DNA of 64,000 bases, taken from contig CAWZYM010000232.1 in assembly GCA_963966185.1 (NCBI GenBank), forward strand, positions 496,001 through 560,000. Direction: 5' to 3'. The translations under genes and the position numbers were made by a program. Numbering within the stretch: the stretch's first letter is position 1; each line of letters begins with the position of its first letter. The stretch is from Rhabditoides inermis (Eukaryota > Nematoda > Chromadorea > Rhabditida > Rhabditidae). The notes under the pieces are model-generated. The model was given only the letters and a program-made list of their open reading frames with translations, searched no databases and was not told the DNA's origin. Positions 1-11,919 of the stretch are shown here, piece after piece.

Positions 1-589
1 CACACGTCAAAAAATGACGATACAAAGTTTCCGTACTTCGTGGCGGGACCAATTTCGAAAACAAATTCCCATTGGAAATTCGTGTCAAGTGGTGCCAAGT
101 TTGTACCTCAACACGAAAAAACTGACGAATTGTCTGATTTTCATGGTGCTATTTCATTTTATATCACATTAATTGGTAGAATTTTTATTTTGGTTTCAAT
201 TTGATCGCCATATCGATACTAACTATGTCGACTTCATGTTATTATTCCGCACACCTCTCCTTTAAACAGAACGCACTAAAAGCTGTAACTTTATGTCAAT
301 ATAATATTAATAATAATAATAATAAAAATTATTATTATTTCTTCCTCTCTCGCATCGCGCGGTCGGGTCGAAATGATCTTCCCCCAGTACCCTTGAGCAA
401 GGCGGGGAATAGCTCACGAGAACGCTGTCTTCCTAGCCCGCAGAGTAACTATTTATGGATTATAATGGAAGGAAAGGAACACCCGGAGCTCCACTGTCGT
501 CTATAATGGTACCTAACTCTAATGGATTATGGAAAGAAAATCGAACGACTATCGACTGATTATCGATTCAATATCGACTTGCGACCTTC
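1..589. other. gene-free left edge
   Basis: AT-rich sequence with a short TAA/AAT microsatellite around 306-345. No exon with convincing coding content was found on either strand. It probably includes the body of the retrotransposon tail that follows at 590-715, because a 3' UTR-like stretch runs directly into that tail. Confidence 0.4.
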
Positions 590-715
590 GACTCTCCCAT
601 TCCAGTTGCTAAACAGTGTTTCTCCCAGCGCCTAGCCCTTGTGGTGTACCGTATGCACTTGTTGTATAGTCAGGATATAGCGATTCTGGATAAATGATTG
701 ATTGATTTTATGTCA
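590..715 (+). mobile_element. 3' end of an RTE-like non-LTR element
   Basis: The block ending in GCGATTCTGGATAAATGATT followed by GATT repeats matches, in reverse complement, the 3' end of the RTE element whose tail lies near 54630-54720. There the equivalent block reads GCGATGCTGGATAAATATTT followed by GATTT repeats. The upstream 50-60 bases align with gaps. A short tandem tail of this kind is typical of RTE-clade elements. The element is therefore in plus orientation with its body to the left. No reverse-transcriptase reading frame is visible in the part inside the window. Confidence 0.55.
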
Positions 716-905
716 ATAGGAGAAAATGTACTATTTAATCTTTAATGATTTTATTCAAAACACTTTTAAACATAATTTTTGAAACAAATATCTGTCGTAC
801 AGACATCTTAGTGAACCATGAATCTAATTTCAAACAAAATTAATTATTATTTCATTCGAATCTCAGAGTGTACACTACCTTTAATAACTCGATGAACAAG
901 CGCAC

Positions 906-980
906 CTGTGTGATGGCAGATATGTTATCCGGAGTATTGTCCACTTCCAGAATAGCAAAGATGCGATTCGGAGGCGCCAT
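906..980 (-). pseudogene. isolated first exon of a third zinc-finger paralogue (partial or relic)
   Basis: A 25-codon open exon starts with ATG at 980 and ends in CAG followed by a GTGCGC donor. Its peptide (MAPPNRIFAILEVDNTP...) has the same length and shape as the first exons of the two complete genes to its right: 24 and 27 codons, each ending TQ or TE before a donor. It begins 226 bases downstream of the stop of the nearer paralogue, as expected for the next tandem member. No matching exon 2 (the paralogues have a VDV/MDV..T.A..TG motif) was found to its left. An RTE 3' end lies at 590-715, so this is either a gene split by a large intron running out of the window or a truncated relic. 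Confidence 0.5.
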
Positions 981-1205
981 TTCAGACACCTTTACAATTA
1001 AATAAAGAAATAAACAAAACAAATTTCGCCTTCAGATATCCCTGACGGGTGGACATAGCAAACCATATTGCTCGACGAGAACGGAACATGATACGATACG
1101 ATAATCATTTCATTCTCAAAACATGCAACAATGAACAACATCAACATAAACATAAAGCAACGCTTGCAAAACTTATGAAATGAGTAAGTGCGGACGGTAA
1201 GATGT

Positions 1206-2649
1206 TTAGGGAGAGTAGCAGAATCGGACGAACTCGTCCAATTGTTGTTTCAGCTGAAATATGGATTCAAAGATGCTGGACAGTATTGAAGAGATGACCT
1301 TGTCGACATTGGAGCCGATGTGCTTGTCAGCTGCGCGGCGATCAGCACAGCCATGTATGCGAATCAAATGATTCACGATAGTCACACGACCTGCAAAGAC
1401 CAATCAATCAACTCATGAACTCATGCCAATTAATCAATAATGAATTAATTAACAAGATGGCACGTATATCATACCCCCTCCCGACTCACGATTAGCCCCG
1501 GTGTGTGTGTGGGGAGGGCAGAGGAGACAGTGGAAGAGGTGCGCCTGCCAAAGCAGCGCGTGCTGTCGACGGCTCTTCTTCAGCGTTGCGAGACCGCACA
1601 GCTGAAGCAGAACTGATAACACATGTTTCAGATGAGCCTTCGATACAGGCAGTACCTTGCAAGTGGCCGTGTTGGCGGCTGCGACAGCGGGGGCGACAAG
1701 CGGCATTTCAGCAACAGCAACCTCAGCCTCCATTCTGTCCGCACTAGTCACTACAGCACCATCCTCTTCCGAAATCGACGGAGCACCATCTACCACACCC
1801 TGAATTATAACGAATTCTCAACTATATTCATATGTTCACATTAAAAAATATCTGACCTGGCTGCGCGGCTCGTCCCTGAAGAGCATCGCCAGCAAGTCGG
1901 AGGGGTTGTCCGCGGGCGTGTTCTGAAAACCCTGTATCATATTTGTTGACACAAAACAACAACTGTCAAGATGTGGTACGAGATGTGATACCTGTGAGTG
2001 CATGGTATCCGCCGCCTGCTGTGTGAGTGTGAGCGGCGCCGGTTTGACATCGAGGCGAGCCATCATAGACGGCTGCTCTGCCGCAGGCTCGCGCTGCCCA
2101 CTAGACGCATGAATCTGCGCCTGCAAATACAAATGAATAGTTAAAATATACCCTGTAAATACACATAAACAGTAAATATACTATGCAACGAACCAATACA
2201 GTTGCGATGAGGGTGGCGTCATCGGTGGACGCGAGGGACACACCGACAGAATCGTTCACAGCATGAAAAAAATAATTCTAATACACAAACATAACTGCAC
2301 AATGATATGTAAATAACAAGTAAAACAGTGACTAACAGGAGTAACTGGTGGGGACGGTGGTACAGCTGGGTGCGGGGACGCGGGAACAGTAGCGGTCAGC
2401 GGGTGTCCATCGCTCCTCCCATCACCGCACCCCTCCTCTCCTGCCCGCATCGCTGTCTCCGCAGTTCGCCCAGTCAACACTGCGTTCGTGTAGTTCACAT
2501 CCACGCCGTGGCTCAGAGCGAACTAGAACGAAACTGAATGCATCAATCCATAACCGATATCGCCTCACCTCGGTGAATTTGGATACGAGGTCGGGCCGCC
2601 CGGTGAGATCGACGACTGCGAATGTGCCAATACCGCCCGGAGACGACAT
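1206..2649 (-). CDS. putative C2H2-type zinc-finger protein, tandem copy B
   Basis: About eight exons on the minus strand (first 2649-2569, last 1394-1206). Exon 1 encodes MSSPGGIGTFAVVDLTG... (27 codons). Exon 2 begins FALSHGVDVNYTNAVLTG, which closely matches FALGHCMDVQFTHAIITG in the neighbouring gene. Middle exons are low-complexity (Ala/Pro-rich) and include a short DNPSDLLAML motif, similar to DQPIDLFALL in copy A. Near the C-terminus FHC-LL-CP is followed, across an intron, by VNHLIRIHG, giving Cys-x2-Cys...His-x4-His. This looks like one zinc finger split by an intron. The C-terminal helix runs to the stop at 1206. The role is unknown; a nuclear DNA- or protein-binding role is inferred only from the finger. 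The junction near 1604-1658 was placed by phase. Confidence 0.6.
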
Positions 2650-3022
2650 CGAAAACACCGAGTGAGTGAAAAAGAAGATACGAAAAGAAGTGCGCGAAGC
2701 AAGGCGATACCGACCGGGCAGGTCTTCTGTTGCCGCGCCCCTATTTCACAATAGCGTATTTACATTTTCAAGTGAGAGAGAAGCCGATCGATCTATTTCT
2801 ATCTCATCCTCAACGACCACCATGCGAGATAGCCCATATGGGAGGACTTCAGATCCGTTAAAAATAATCCGAATCAATCACATTCTGAATAGACTTTATT
2901 TAAAACGCGAATAAGAAAACCAAAGTAAACGAGTACGGAGTGAGCATAACAAGTGAACTGGAACAATGAACCATGACCATTGAAGCTTAAACAACGCTGT
3001 GATGAAATGTGCTGTCAGCATT

Positions 3023-4482
3023 CTAATCGAAACACTCAGCGAGAAGAGAATCCACCTCTTCCTGAACCTAAATTAAACAATCGTGAAAGGAACTTGAAGT
3101 GATGAGAGAAAGATGATCATGTACCTCGTGCATCTCGCTGCTCACGTGAGCCTTGGCATTGAACACGTTGTCGATGGCGTGCACTTTCTTCACGTGCCTC
3201 ACAACAACGCTGTTCACTAAACAAAGGGAGTGAAATGTAAAACGAGGAGTGGCAGAGAGTATGGAGACGCACCTCCATAGCTGTACTTGCAGGTGCTGTT
3301 GAATGTGCAGTGGAAGGGGCGGAGCTTGGAGTGTTTGATGATGGCGTGAGAGACACGCTCGCGAACCGCGGAACGCACCTCGACACTGCACTTCTGCAAC
3401 ACGGTCTCTCTCTCTCATCCACACATAGCCTAAACCAACCGTACAGACGACCTTGGCCTGCTGGCACTTCTTGCTGCCCCCGACCTCCTTCGCCTTCACA
3501 CATGACATGTGCTTCGACACACCGAGGAAGTCCTAGACACTAATCAGTAGTCGTGCTATCTAGTAACCACTCTCTCTCAATCTCTCACCTCAACGGCAGA
3601 GATGTCCAAGGGCATCTGGACGTCGTCGTCCGAATCAGCCAGATCGATCACCGAAGTATTGTCAGCCTAATAATATATCTCCTCCAAATACCATAACGAG
3701 ACAAAATCACCTGGGAAGAAACCTCCAGCTTCGGGTTTAGCGATGCATTCGCGGGAGCAGCAGGGACCTGCTAAACAAAACAAATTCATGAATATGTTAA
3801 GTGAACAGACCTCACATGTACCTCGTCGTTCTTCTCAATATCTCTCTCCTCTCCCTGCTCCATCTCCTTTTCTTGACTCGCGAGCGCGGCAGCCGGCTCG
3901 TGCTTCACATTCAAATCCAGAGGCGTACCGTTCTAAAAAAACAGAACTCAAAAAGTAGAGAAATGTGAGGCAATTCGACATCCCAGTATATAAACACGGA
4001 ACCCATAATCCATAATCATTGATTTCTACTGCTCACCAGCAGTGCGAATAGATCGATGGGCTGGTCGGACGAGGGCAGGTCTGTCGTCGCAGTCGAGGTC
4101 GACTCGGCAGCACACCCCGCCGCGGGCGCATCTCTCGAACGGTCAAACGATAACACGATGATCATATTACACGGTAATTGACTGACAACATGAACAATAT
4201 TGTATACAACAAGTAGCGATATGTTGTTTTGTGACTCAAGCCTTCGATGACTTATCTCACCTGGCTCGTTCGGCCTTCTCTCCAGTTATGATCGCATGTG
4301 TGAACTGCACATCCATGCAGTGGCCCAGAGCGAACTGAGAGAGGGAGGTGGGATAAGAGGGAACGAGAAGTCGAGAAGGACGCAAAGAAAGAAAAAGAAG
4401 GCGAACCCACCTGCGTCAGCAACTGCATCATCTCGGGCTTCTTCTTCATATCGAGGCGCAACACCGCATAGACGTCCGACAT
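3023..4482 (-). CDS. putative C2H2-type zinc-finger protein, tandem copy A
   Basis: About nine minus-strand exons. The first (24 codons, MSDVYAVLRLDMKKKPEMM...) starts at 4482, and the second begins FALGHCMDVQFTHAIITGEK. A Ser/Thr/Asp-rich middle follows (DQPIDLFALL; an acidic VIDLADSDDDVQ stretch that resembles a SUMO-interacting motif). A Lys/Cys-rich segment (VSKHMSCVKAKEVGGSKK) precedes a single finger split by an intron: Cys-x5-Cys (FHCTFNSTCKY), then His-x4-His (VVVRHVKKVH). The last exon ends in an acidic helix, LLAECFD, at 3023. A minus-strand AATAAA lies near 2890-2900. Shared exon order with copy B shows tandem duplication; central regions have diverged strongly. I do not recognise a named family. 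Confidence 0.62.
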
Positions 4483-5423
4483 GCCTGACACAATAATTTT
4501 AATTGATCCAAATGGATTATATGTGAACCGCAAAATATAATCCCTGACGGGACGGAGCGCGAACACGTGGGGAAGAATATTTGAATATACGTGATTCAAC
4601 AAGCAACATTTTATACAACAAAAATAACGCACGAACCCCGCGCCGCACTTTTCGTGTTTTACATCGATGAGTCACAACTGCGATTCAATCGGATTACAAA
4701 CACTTGAAAATAAAAGTTGTTCACTTTTACTTCTCAATGAACTATAAAATGAACAACAAAAATGAAGGAAAAAAACAAAGAAAAAGTACCGTAACGCTTA
4801 CATTGTGAATATAAGCTTTCGTGATACAAGAGAACGAGCGGCAAAAAATATTCAAAATTAAGTTAGAGATCGATTGTTAAGTGAGTATCATAGAAATACA
4901 ATCCTTCGTTTGAATAGGAAGCAATTCAATCACAACAAAGCGATCGGCTCGACACATTCGTTGCGGCGGGGGAGCGGTTTCGTCATTGTTTTCCAATTAC
5001 GTTTTTTTTAATAAAAAAAGTATGATTTCATTCAGTATTTATTGATCTTGGTTTCCATTTGGTTTATTCTGCTTCAAACATGCATTGGTTGTTTGTTATC
5101 GCCACTCTTTCCTTTCCCGCGACACGGTGTACGGTGTGTCAGCAGAAATTTCGCCCCTGCCCCATCCTTCGGCCCACCCCACTCACATCATGAACCTTTC
5201 TTTTAGCTTGAGGCAGCATCCTCTCTATCTGTTTAAATTTTGGCTCGCGCTAGCGCTAGAATTTTCGATAAGCGATACCCAAAAGGTTCGATACTCAACA
5301 AAAAATGTGAACTCCTCCAAATCATACTAGTTTTCTTTGACGGTGTTGAGTCCTTCCAGTCACGCTGGCTGCTGGCAATCTCCCTGGCAGGCGGGCTGAG
5401 CGCGCGCAGAGATAACGATGAGA

Positions 5424-5479
<56 letters not shown>

Positions 5480-5496
5480 AAGAGAGAGAGAAAGAA

Positions 5497-5550
<54 letters not shown>

Positions 5551-6606
5551 CGATTGAAATATAGAAAGAGAGGGAGAGAGGATGCAGGAAACAGAAAGGT
5601 CTGCGTTAGTATTTGTGATGTGTTATGTATGTAATTTTGTGGCATCATGGAAGACAAACTGACTCTTTTCACTTACACAAGTACTTTTAATAGATAATTA
5701 GCGCTTTAAACTTTTCTCGCTATTTTTTTTCGGTAGTATCGATTTTTGAATGTTGGGTTTCTATTTAAACGAGTCGCAGTGATTCACTGTTCGAGAAACG
5801 AACTTTCCACTCGTATGGTCCTATTGTCGTATGCCTTTTAATATCAGAACGTAATGAATCTGCCTAATCAACCGTATCCTCGTCAGACATTTGAAGTTTG
5901 AACTCTTCGAACTGCGACCGTCAAGACTGCGTGCGAACGATTTACAAGTGTTCCGTTTTCGATTTCTTGTATTCTTCATCCTCTCTTCCAGAAGGTTTTA
6001 GTGAGAATGAGTTCATTTTTTCATTAGTCAGACGTATGAAATGTAATTAGGAACAACACAATTCATGTATATTCATTGTCAAACTGTTTCCACGCGTTTT
6101 GTTTTGACACATTTGATGTCATAAATTTGTAATGCGATTTCAACTGTTGAACTATAATTTCATGCAAATGGATGTACCCCGAAATGCGCAGGTAGCAACA
6201 AGTTCTGGAGATGTATTTTCGGAAATGTATTTTCGAGTAGGTAACTTAAGTTACGGTAACGGTGTACCAACCAACTACTACTACTACAACAATTCAGCAG
6301 GGCGGGACTTATTCGATTCATTTACGAAATTCAAATACTCAAGGCCAAATCCACTATCTCTCAGTCAGTGTCAACCCATACAGATCTACTTATCTGCTCA
6401 TCTGTTCAACTTTTGTCTTTTTACGAGAAATCGAACTCCAAAATGTGAATTGTTTACCTTGTGCAGTTTATCGCAACTTCTTGTTCTCGTTTTGAAACTC
6501 TGTCTTTCCATTAACCAAAAACTTCACACTTGTACAGCCGCGGCCACTACAAACGTATTAACAATCACAACTGGCTCTTTATTTGATATTTGGTTATTAT
6601 TTCAGC
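4483..6606. other. intergenic, no gene seen
   Basis: AT-rich spacer between the zinc-finger array (transcribed leftward) and the chemoreceptor (transcribed rightward), so both 5' ends face it. It contains a long GA microsatellite at 5418-5577. Short open stretches near 6132-6580 have no consistent splice structure or codon bias. Confidence 0.5.
5418..5577. repeat. (GA)n microsatellite
   Basis: About 160 bases of GA/GAAA dinucleotide-type repeat with occasional AAG interruptions. It gives spurious Arg/Glu- and Ser/Leu-rich reading frames on the two strands. Confidence 0.95.
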
Positions 6607-9377
6607 ATGAACCCAGTCGACCTGGTTCCGGTGATCCAGGCGGGCTCGTCTCTCGCCGTCGCACTCAACCTCTTCCTCTTGGCTGTCATCTATCGGTCGA
6701 ACGCCAAGAAGACGTTGCACCACTACAGACACTGCATCGCCGCCTGCACACTCGCCAACACGTCTTTCTCATTCATGAGCATCGTCGTCGGAGCGGCAAG
6801 TGGGCATTGCTATTCTAATGCCATGTCTTCTTCAGACAGCCATCACAACCCCGTCCGCTTATTTCATCACACCTTTCGCCCCTCTATTCTACATGCTCGG
6901 AGAGACAGTACAGACTGTCGTGTATCTATCGTATCTCAGGTCGGTTTTGCTTTACATGAAAGCCCAAAAGTTAAACATAATTAAAATTGGCTGTGTGCCC
7001 TTTACTATAGCACGTAATTTAACATATTCTAGATACATGTACTGATAGTACACTTTTTTCAGCTGTTTCTTCTTGTGTCTTGTTACTTTGACCGTGCAGT
7101 TTGTTTATAGATACATGGCATTCAGTCGGTGAGATCTTTTTTAAAGTTTTATTTGTTACAAAAGTAGATATTCAAGATATAAATCTAAGCCACACAAAGC
7201 GTGGACGCAGGACGCGTGGAACTCTCTGCGTGTACATAAAGTGGATCCGGAGTACATGAGACTGCTGCAGATGGTTTACAACACTGGACGAACTAAGGTG
7301 CTGGATCAAGGATCCACTCCTGACATCTCTGTTGGAAAAGGAGCTCGACAAGGCTGTCTCTTATTAATCTTCAACAGCGTCCTCGCTCAAGTTTACAGAG
7401 TGGAGTTCAACTACAGCGGCGCCGACTTTACCATCGACGGGAAGAAGCTGACCCATCTAGCCTATGCAGACGACACGGTCCTGTTTGCCGAGTCGCCATC
7501 GGCGGCGGAGATGCTGAACGAAGTGGCTGAGCAGAGCAAGAAGTACGGACTGGAGGTGAAGACATCGTCAAACAACTCGATGATCTACGTTTCAAGTACA
7601 CACCAAGATTTCATAAGTCTATTTCAAAAGGGGAAGATAAAGCCCATATAAAGACATTGTAACAAATGCGTAAATGGTTTAAAAAAGAACAAACTAATAG
7701 AAACGCGTTGAACAGACCTGTTCCGTGGTGCGAGCTGATCATCTACGGACGGACGACGTCGACCGTCGACGATGAACATGTCGTTATCAGACGGCAACAC
7801 ACACAACTGCAATGGTTACTGGAGAAGTTTTCATTATGCAATCACCGTTTGAAGCATAATACAAAAGAAAATATAACAAAACACGTTCTGCACAAATGAT
7901 AACAACTCGAACGGAACGACTCTAACGTGAAACTCAACTGATAAAACCGTCAAATGAGTGAGACTTGATAAAATGCCGTTATAAGGTAACAAGAAGTTGT
8001 TCAACAAAGAATTAAAATAAGTAAACACATACGTATCGTAAACAAATAAATTTCAAAAATGCGCGGGAAAACGAGAACTGAAAACAGTAGTGCTGCGTTG
8101 TGCAGCAATGTGGTGTGGCTGGTGCACAACGAGACAATCGGTTGGTAATACGGTAGGCGGATAGAGCGCACGATTACAATGTGCGCAGAATGTCCACAAG
8201 ACAATACCTGGCTGAAAAGGGTCAACCTCGTCATGTGCGCAGATTGTCCACCACTGTTTCAAACTCTTGCATGTGAGTCTGGTGTGCGCAGATTGTCCAA
8301 AAACGCGGAGTGTCACATAAGGAGCCGGGTGCTTCCCCAATCTCAATCAGCGTCTTTTTGATTTGTGCTGATTGCACTTTGGACGAAATAAATAGTGAAA
8401 ACTATGTGAAGTTTTCAAAAAGTGTTGTAAAAACAGTCCTATTTTTGAGCTCTCAAAAAATGTCGTTCACTCAAAAATGCCTGGCTAAGCTGGCAGTCGC
8501 AGTGTGTGTGTACATCGGAGTATTCAACGCAGTCTTTTACTACGCATTCCATCTCTCACCGCAACAAAAGAGGTGTGATTCCACATGGCCTCATCTCCAT
8601 ATATAGCATGTAAACGTAATTGGTTGAGCGACGTTGCCGAGATGTTCGAATTGGAAACCCAACTCAGCGCCAGCGAGTACAACATCTGGGGAGTGCACTA
8701 CTGGAAGGTATTTTTTGTGGAATCAATATTTATTCAAACTGCTCACTCAAATATTTTAGGGTGCTCGAGCCGACGTGCCAGGCAATCTATCGTCGTGTCT
8801 GGTTGGGACAGCTTGCGTGCTGATATCTATCATAGTCATTCCCATACTCACCATCCTGTTCACAACCCTTCGACTACTATGCATGTTCACCCAGCACATG
8901 ATGAGTGACGCGACGAGGAAGGGCCACCAGAGACTGTTCAAGGCGCTCATACTCCAGGTGGCTTGTGCCCCCATGTATATGGAATGGGAATCTCATTCCA
9001 GTCCATCTTCCCTGTGATCAGCTACGTTCCCGTCGTGTTCAACCTCGTGTTTCCAATGTTCCACGTGAGCCTCGGAATCGCCAGCAAGGCTATGGGCAGG
9101 TGAACCACTAACGACTATAGACTCAACATCAGTATTAATTGCAAGCAGGTGAAAAACGAACAGCGAAGTTAACGAATCTTGTGATTATCTCTGATTCGGC
9201 TATTGACGATGGTCGTTGATGTGTTCCACACCATTCGCGAACAAGTGATTATAATTGACTCGTTTCAGTATCGTGGGTGTCTATCCACTCATTGACCCAC
9301 TCATCATCCTCTATTTCGTACAGGAGTTCAGACACACTGTTGCTTCTCGTTTCTGTAAGAGAGGTTGGCAGGTATAG
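6607..9377 (+). CDS. Str-type seven-transmembrane chemoreceptor
   Basis: A serpentine G-protein-coupled receptor of the nematode Str/Srj/Srh class, expected in the ciliary membrane of chemosensory neurons. Exons: 6607-6795, 6836-6939, 7063-7128, one ending at 8572, 8629-8707, 8760-8957, 9002-9099 and 9269-9377. Intron 1 is GC-AG (GCAAGT donor), and the 8958-9001 intron is only 44 nt; reading through it gives an apparent frameshift. Diagnostic pieces are the hydrophobic N-terminus (MNPVDLVPVIQAGSSLAVAL), VQFVYRYMAFS at the end of TM3, FKALILQ before TM6, and YPLIDPLIILYFVQEFR in TM7. The latter matches the family's YP..DP...I....YR signature. The start of exon 4 is uncertain: two in-phase acceptors are possible at about 8391 and 8449. 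Intron 3 (about 1.3 kb) holds an RTE fragment. Confidence 0.85.
7195..7640 (+). mobile_element. RTE-like reverse transcriptase fragment in chemoreceptor intron 3
   Basis: Plus-strand reading frame with reverse-transcriptase core motifs: DISVGKGARQGC, then a stretch ending AYADDT (catalytic YADD at about 7462-7473) and SKKYGLEV. Over this stretch it is clearly related to the element at 54500-56600. Only the middle of the RT domain remains, truncated at both ends, so it is dead. It has the same orientation as the host gene and lies between exons 3 and 4. Confidence 0.85.
8175..8376 (+). repeat. dispersed GTGCGCAGATTGTCCA motif, 3-4 copies
   Basis: The 16-mer GTGCGCAGATTGTCCA, or a one-base variant, occurs at about 8179, 8235 and 8283, with a weaker TGTGCTGATTGCAC at about 8363. 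Spacing is irregular (about 48-80 bases). It lies inside chemoreceptor intron 3, just upstream of exon 4. No coding role is apparent. Confidence 0.5.
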
Positions 9378-9689
9378 TGAGCAGGACAGGACAAACGACC
9401 TTCTTACAGCGCGCATAACGCTCATGAAGACCAGCACTTCCGGAAAATACCTCGCTCCGCCTGGGGGATACACCACAAAACGTTAATTTACATTGTTTTG
9501 AATATAATGCAAATATTGCATTGAAACGAAGTCATGCATAATAAATCTTGTTTACGACGCGCAGTGTGGTTGGTTCGCAGCTGGCAATCCAGACAATAAC
9601 GACAGTTACCTGCCACCCAAACGACAGCGAATGTAATTGTAATATGAACGCGCGGGTCAGTCCAACTGAACTACAATTCATTGGAAACA

Positions 9690-11919
9690 ATGACCCTGCT
9701 AGCAGACGAGTGGCTTCCATCTAAAAGGCATGAGTTTCTTTATAATACATTCATGTGAATGTTTTCAGAATGCTCATATTTCTTCTAATTGTATTCAATC
9801 TGTCGAATTCTTTCTCGATAACGTTCAATTATACGTTCATGATTTATGCAGGTAAGATACTTTCCCAATCGGCAGCTCGAAATGTTGTTGAGATCACCGC
9901 CCGAATGTCACTGGATGCACACATCGCTCGTCATTCTTCCACAATCAAGAATCCTACTGCCAGCAACCACTTACTCAGAGGTTATTTCACTTTTTTTACT
10001 GTTCTTTCGTAGTTTACGTTTGTAATAATTTCAGGTGCACTCCCTCGCTCCTCTACGAATTCTACTCGCCGCATGTGGAAGTCAGTTCCAATATCAGATT
10101 GATACCTTACCCACTGTATTTGAGTGGAGTGTTGTGTGCGAGAGGGCGTCGGTTGTGTCAGACTGGATGTGGTGGCAGTGGGGGAGTGCGATAGTGGGGG
10201 CACTCGCCGCCGGCACTGCGGCCGATCTGGTCGGAACGAGGAGGGTGAGTGACGAGTCGCATAGCCCCTTATCCGTCGCAGCCACTCCTCGGCGCCGTCG
10301 TCATCACGTTCGTGTGCGGCACGAGTGTGCAGTGGACAGAGTCTCCGTTCTGGTTCGGCGTGTCCCGATGCATTTCGATGGCCGGCGCAGCTGGACAACT
10401 ATTGTGAGTGCTGACAGCGAAAAATAGAAGCGATTTGAAGGTACATTGGCTACTTATTTTGAACTCTTGGTGCTCTAAAAATCATTTTAACCTAAAAAGT
10501 AATCGAATCGTGAAAAAGAACGACGATTCTCCGTTGCTTTCAAATGTTGCAACTCGCTGTTGCAACATTTTATTTCAAACTCAAAATTGGTCCTGCCACG
10601 ATTTCCATTCCGTTGAACGCTTCGACACTGCAATATTCGCGAAAGAAGGCATAAGCCCAGATGAACGAAGCGCGTTCACTTACTATGTGGCTCAACGCGT
10701 GCGTGCGCCGTTATGGCACAGACCTCGCCGGTTTGAGTCCTGTCTACGGCAATGTTTTGCATGAGGTGTAATACGCGTTCAAAAGAACTAGTGGCAGAAT
10801 CAAGTCGCTACTGTTCCTTTAATATGTAGGTTGGCGACCGTCTACGCGTTTGAACTCTCGTCTCGGGCATGGATAGCTTTAGTCACGTCTCCGATGGGAA
10901 TGCATGTAAGTGAATAGGCGAGCAAGTGAGTACAATCTACAGCATTTTCAGGTTATAACCTCCACTATTGCATATTACACAAATAACTGGAGGTTGTTGA
11001 ATTTGTTTGGGACAGTACCCTTGGTTTTCGCTATCTTCATAATTGCGTATGTGACGCATAATTTGTAAAGACCACAAAATATTGAAGGTTACTGCCTGAC
11101 GTCAAGTATTCCACCAAACGAGACGCTACATTGTCGTCGTTCAATACGTTCTACGTCTTAATCAGCTGCAATCTCACATTGCCAGTGATTACAGTGTAAT
11201 GAGTGAAGAATACCTTCAATTTCAGATTCACAAACTCAACAATATTATTTTACATGTATTCTAAAATAAACATTCACGCCGAGTTTATTGTGAACGAGAT
11301 TACAGTTGGTAAGTTTGCAGCATATCTGAGTAATAGTGCAAGCAAATGAATTTTTCAGGAACCGTCTTTTTCATCTTTTCTATTCTAGTAGCTTTCATTG
11401 ATCTATGTTCTGCTATTCCCCGCAGATCGCTTCATTTGACCGTTTCCCTCTTCGTCGCTGCTGCGATGGCTCTCATTGCTGGCAACACATATTTTGGTAT
11501 TTGATAATACAGAAACATGTTGTTATGTATCGATTATTAGGGTTCGGAGATGAAGTGACAATGTCACTCGTAACTGCGCTCTACATGTGTATTGCTGCGG
11601 TGATTGCAACCGATTCAGTGATACAGTTACAATTCGCATGTTCACTACTTCCTGACAAAATAAGAGGAAGGTTACTGTCAGTAGTCATCGCCACGGGACA
11701 CGGAGGATGGATCGCTTGGCTCAGACGACTGGTAGGCTGCACAACAGTGCTTGAAGTAATCGATGTTTCATTGTCTAGGATGCTCATGGAAGCGGGCTCG
11801 CTTTCTTTGTGCTGATGGTCTGTCTGTTGGTTGACAACTGCGCACAATGGACACTCCTCGCTCAACCCAGAAAAATCGCCAATCGAAACCTGTCTGTCCA
11901 GCTGCAAACTGTGTGTTGA
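9690..11919 (+). CDS. SLC22-like major facilitator superfamily transporter
   Basis: Thirteen exons can be spliced in phase to about 442 residues: 9690-9727, 9769-9851, 9893-9980, 10035-10080, 10125-10244, 10282-10403, 10830-10905, 10952-11046, 11088-11195, 11226-11308, 11359-11496, 11541-11731, 11779-11919. After TM1 comes a Cys-containing extracellular loop with an NVT glycosylation site. Then comes the SLC22-type EWSVVCER box at the loop end, GTAADLVGTRR at the TM2-TM3 turn, and a C-terminal set of TM helices with LLPDKIRGRLL. This fits the organic ion transporter branch (plasma membrane; substrate unknown). Intron 1 appears to be GC-AG (GCATGA donor), supported by phase only. Introns of 41, 44, 37 and 44 nt occur at 9852, 10081, 10245 and 11497. 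AATAAA lies near 11983 and 12084. Confidence 0.75.

Noticed and set aside
5240..5672. Arg/Glu and Ser/Leu repeat proteins at the GA tract
   Set aside because: Translation of a microsatellite; likewise at 28643-28939, 35000-35400 and 39100-39640.
8941..9017. An apparent frameshift in the chemoreceptor before TM6
   Set aside because: Removing a 44-nt intron (8958-9001) restores the frame and gives the expected FKALILQ-SIFPVISYVP order, so no disruption is needed.
10684..10745. A possible tRNA in the transporter intron (A-box-like TGGCTCAACGC and B-box-like GGTTTGAGTCC)
   Set aside because: Stems do not form a cloverleaf and the B box has a mismatch; at best an old tRNA-derived fragment.
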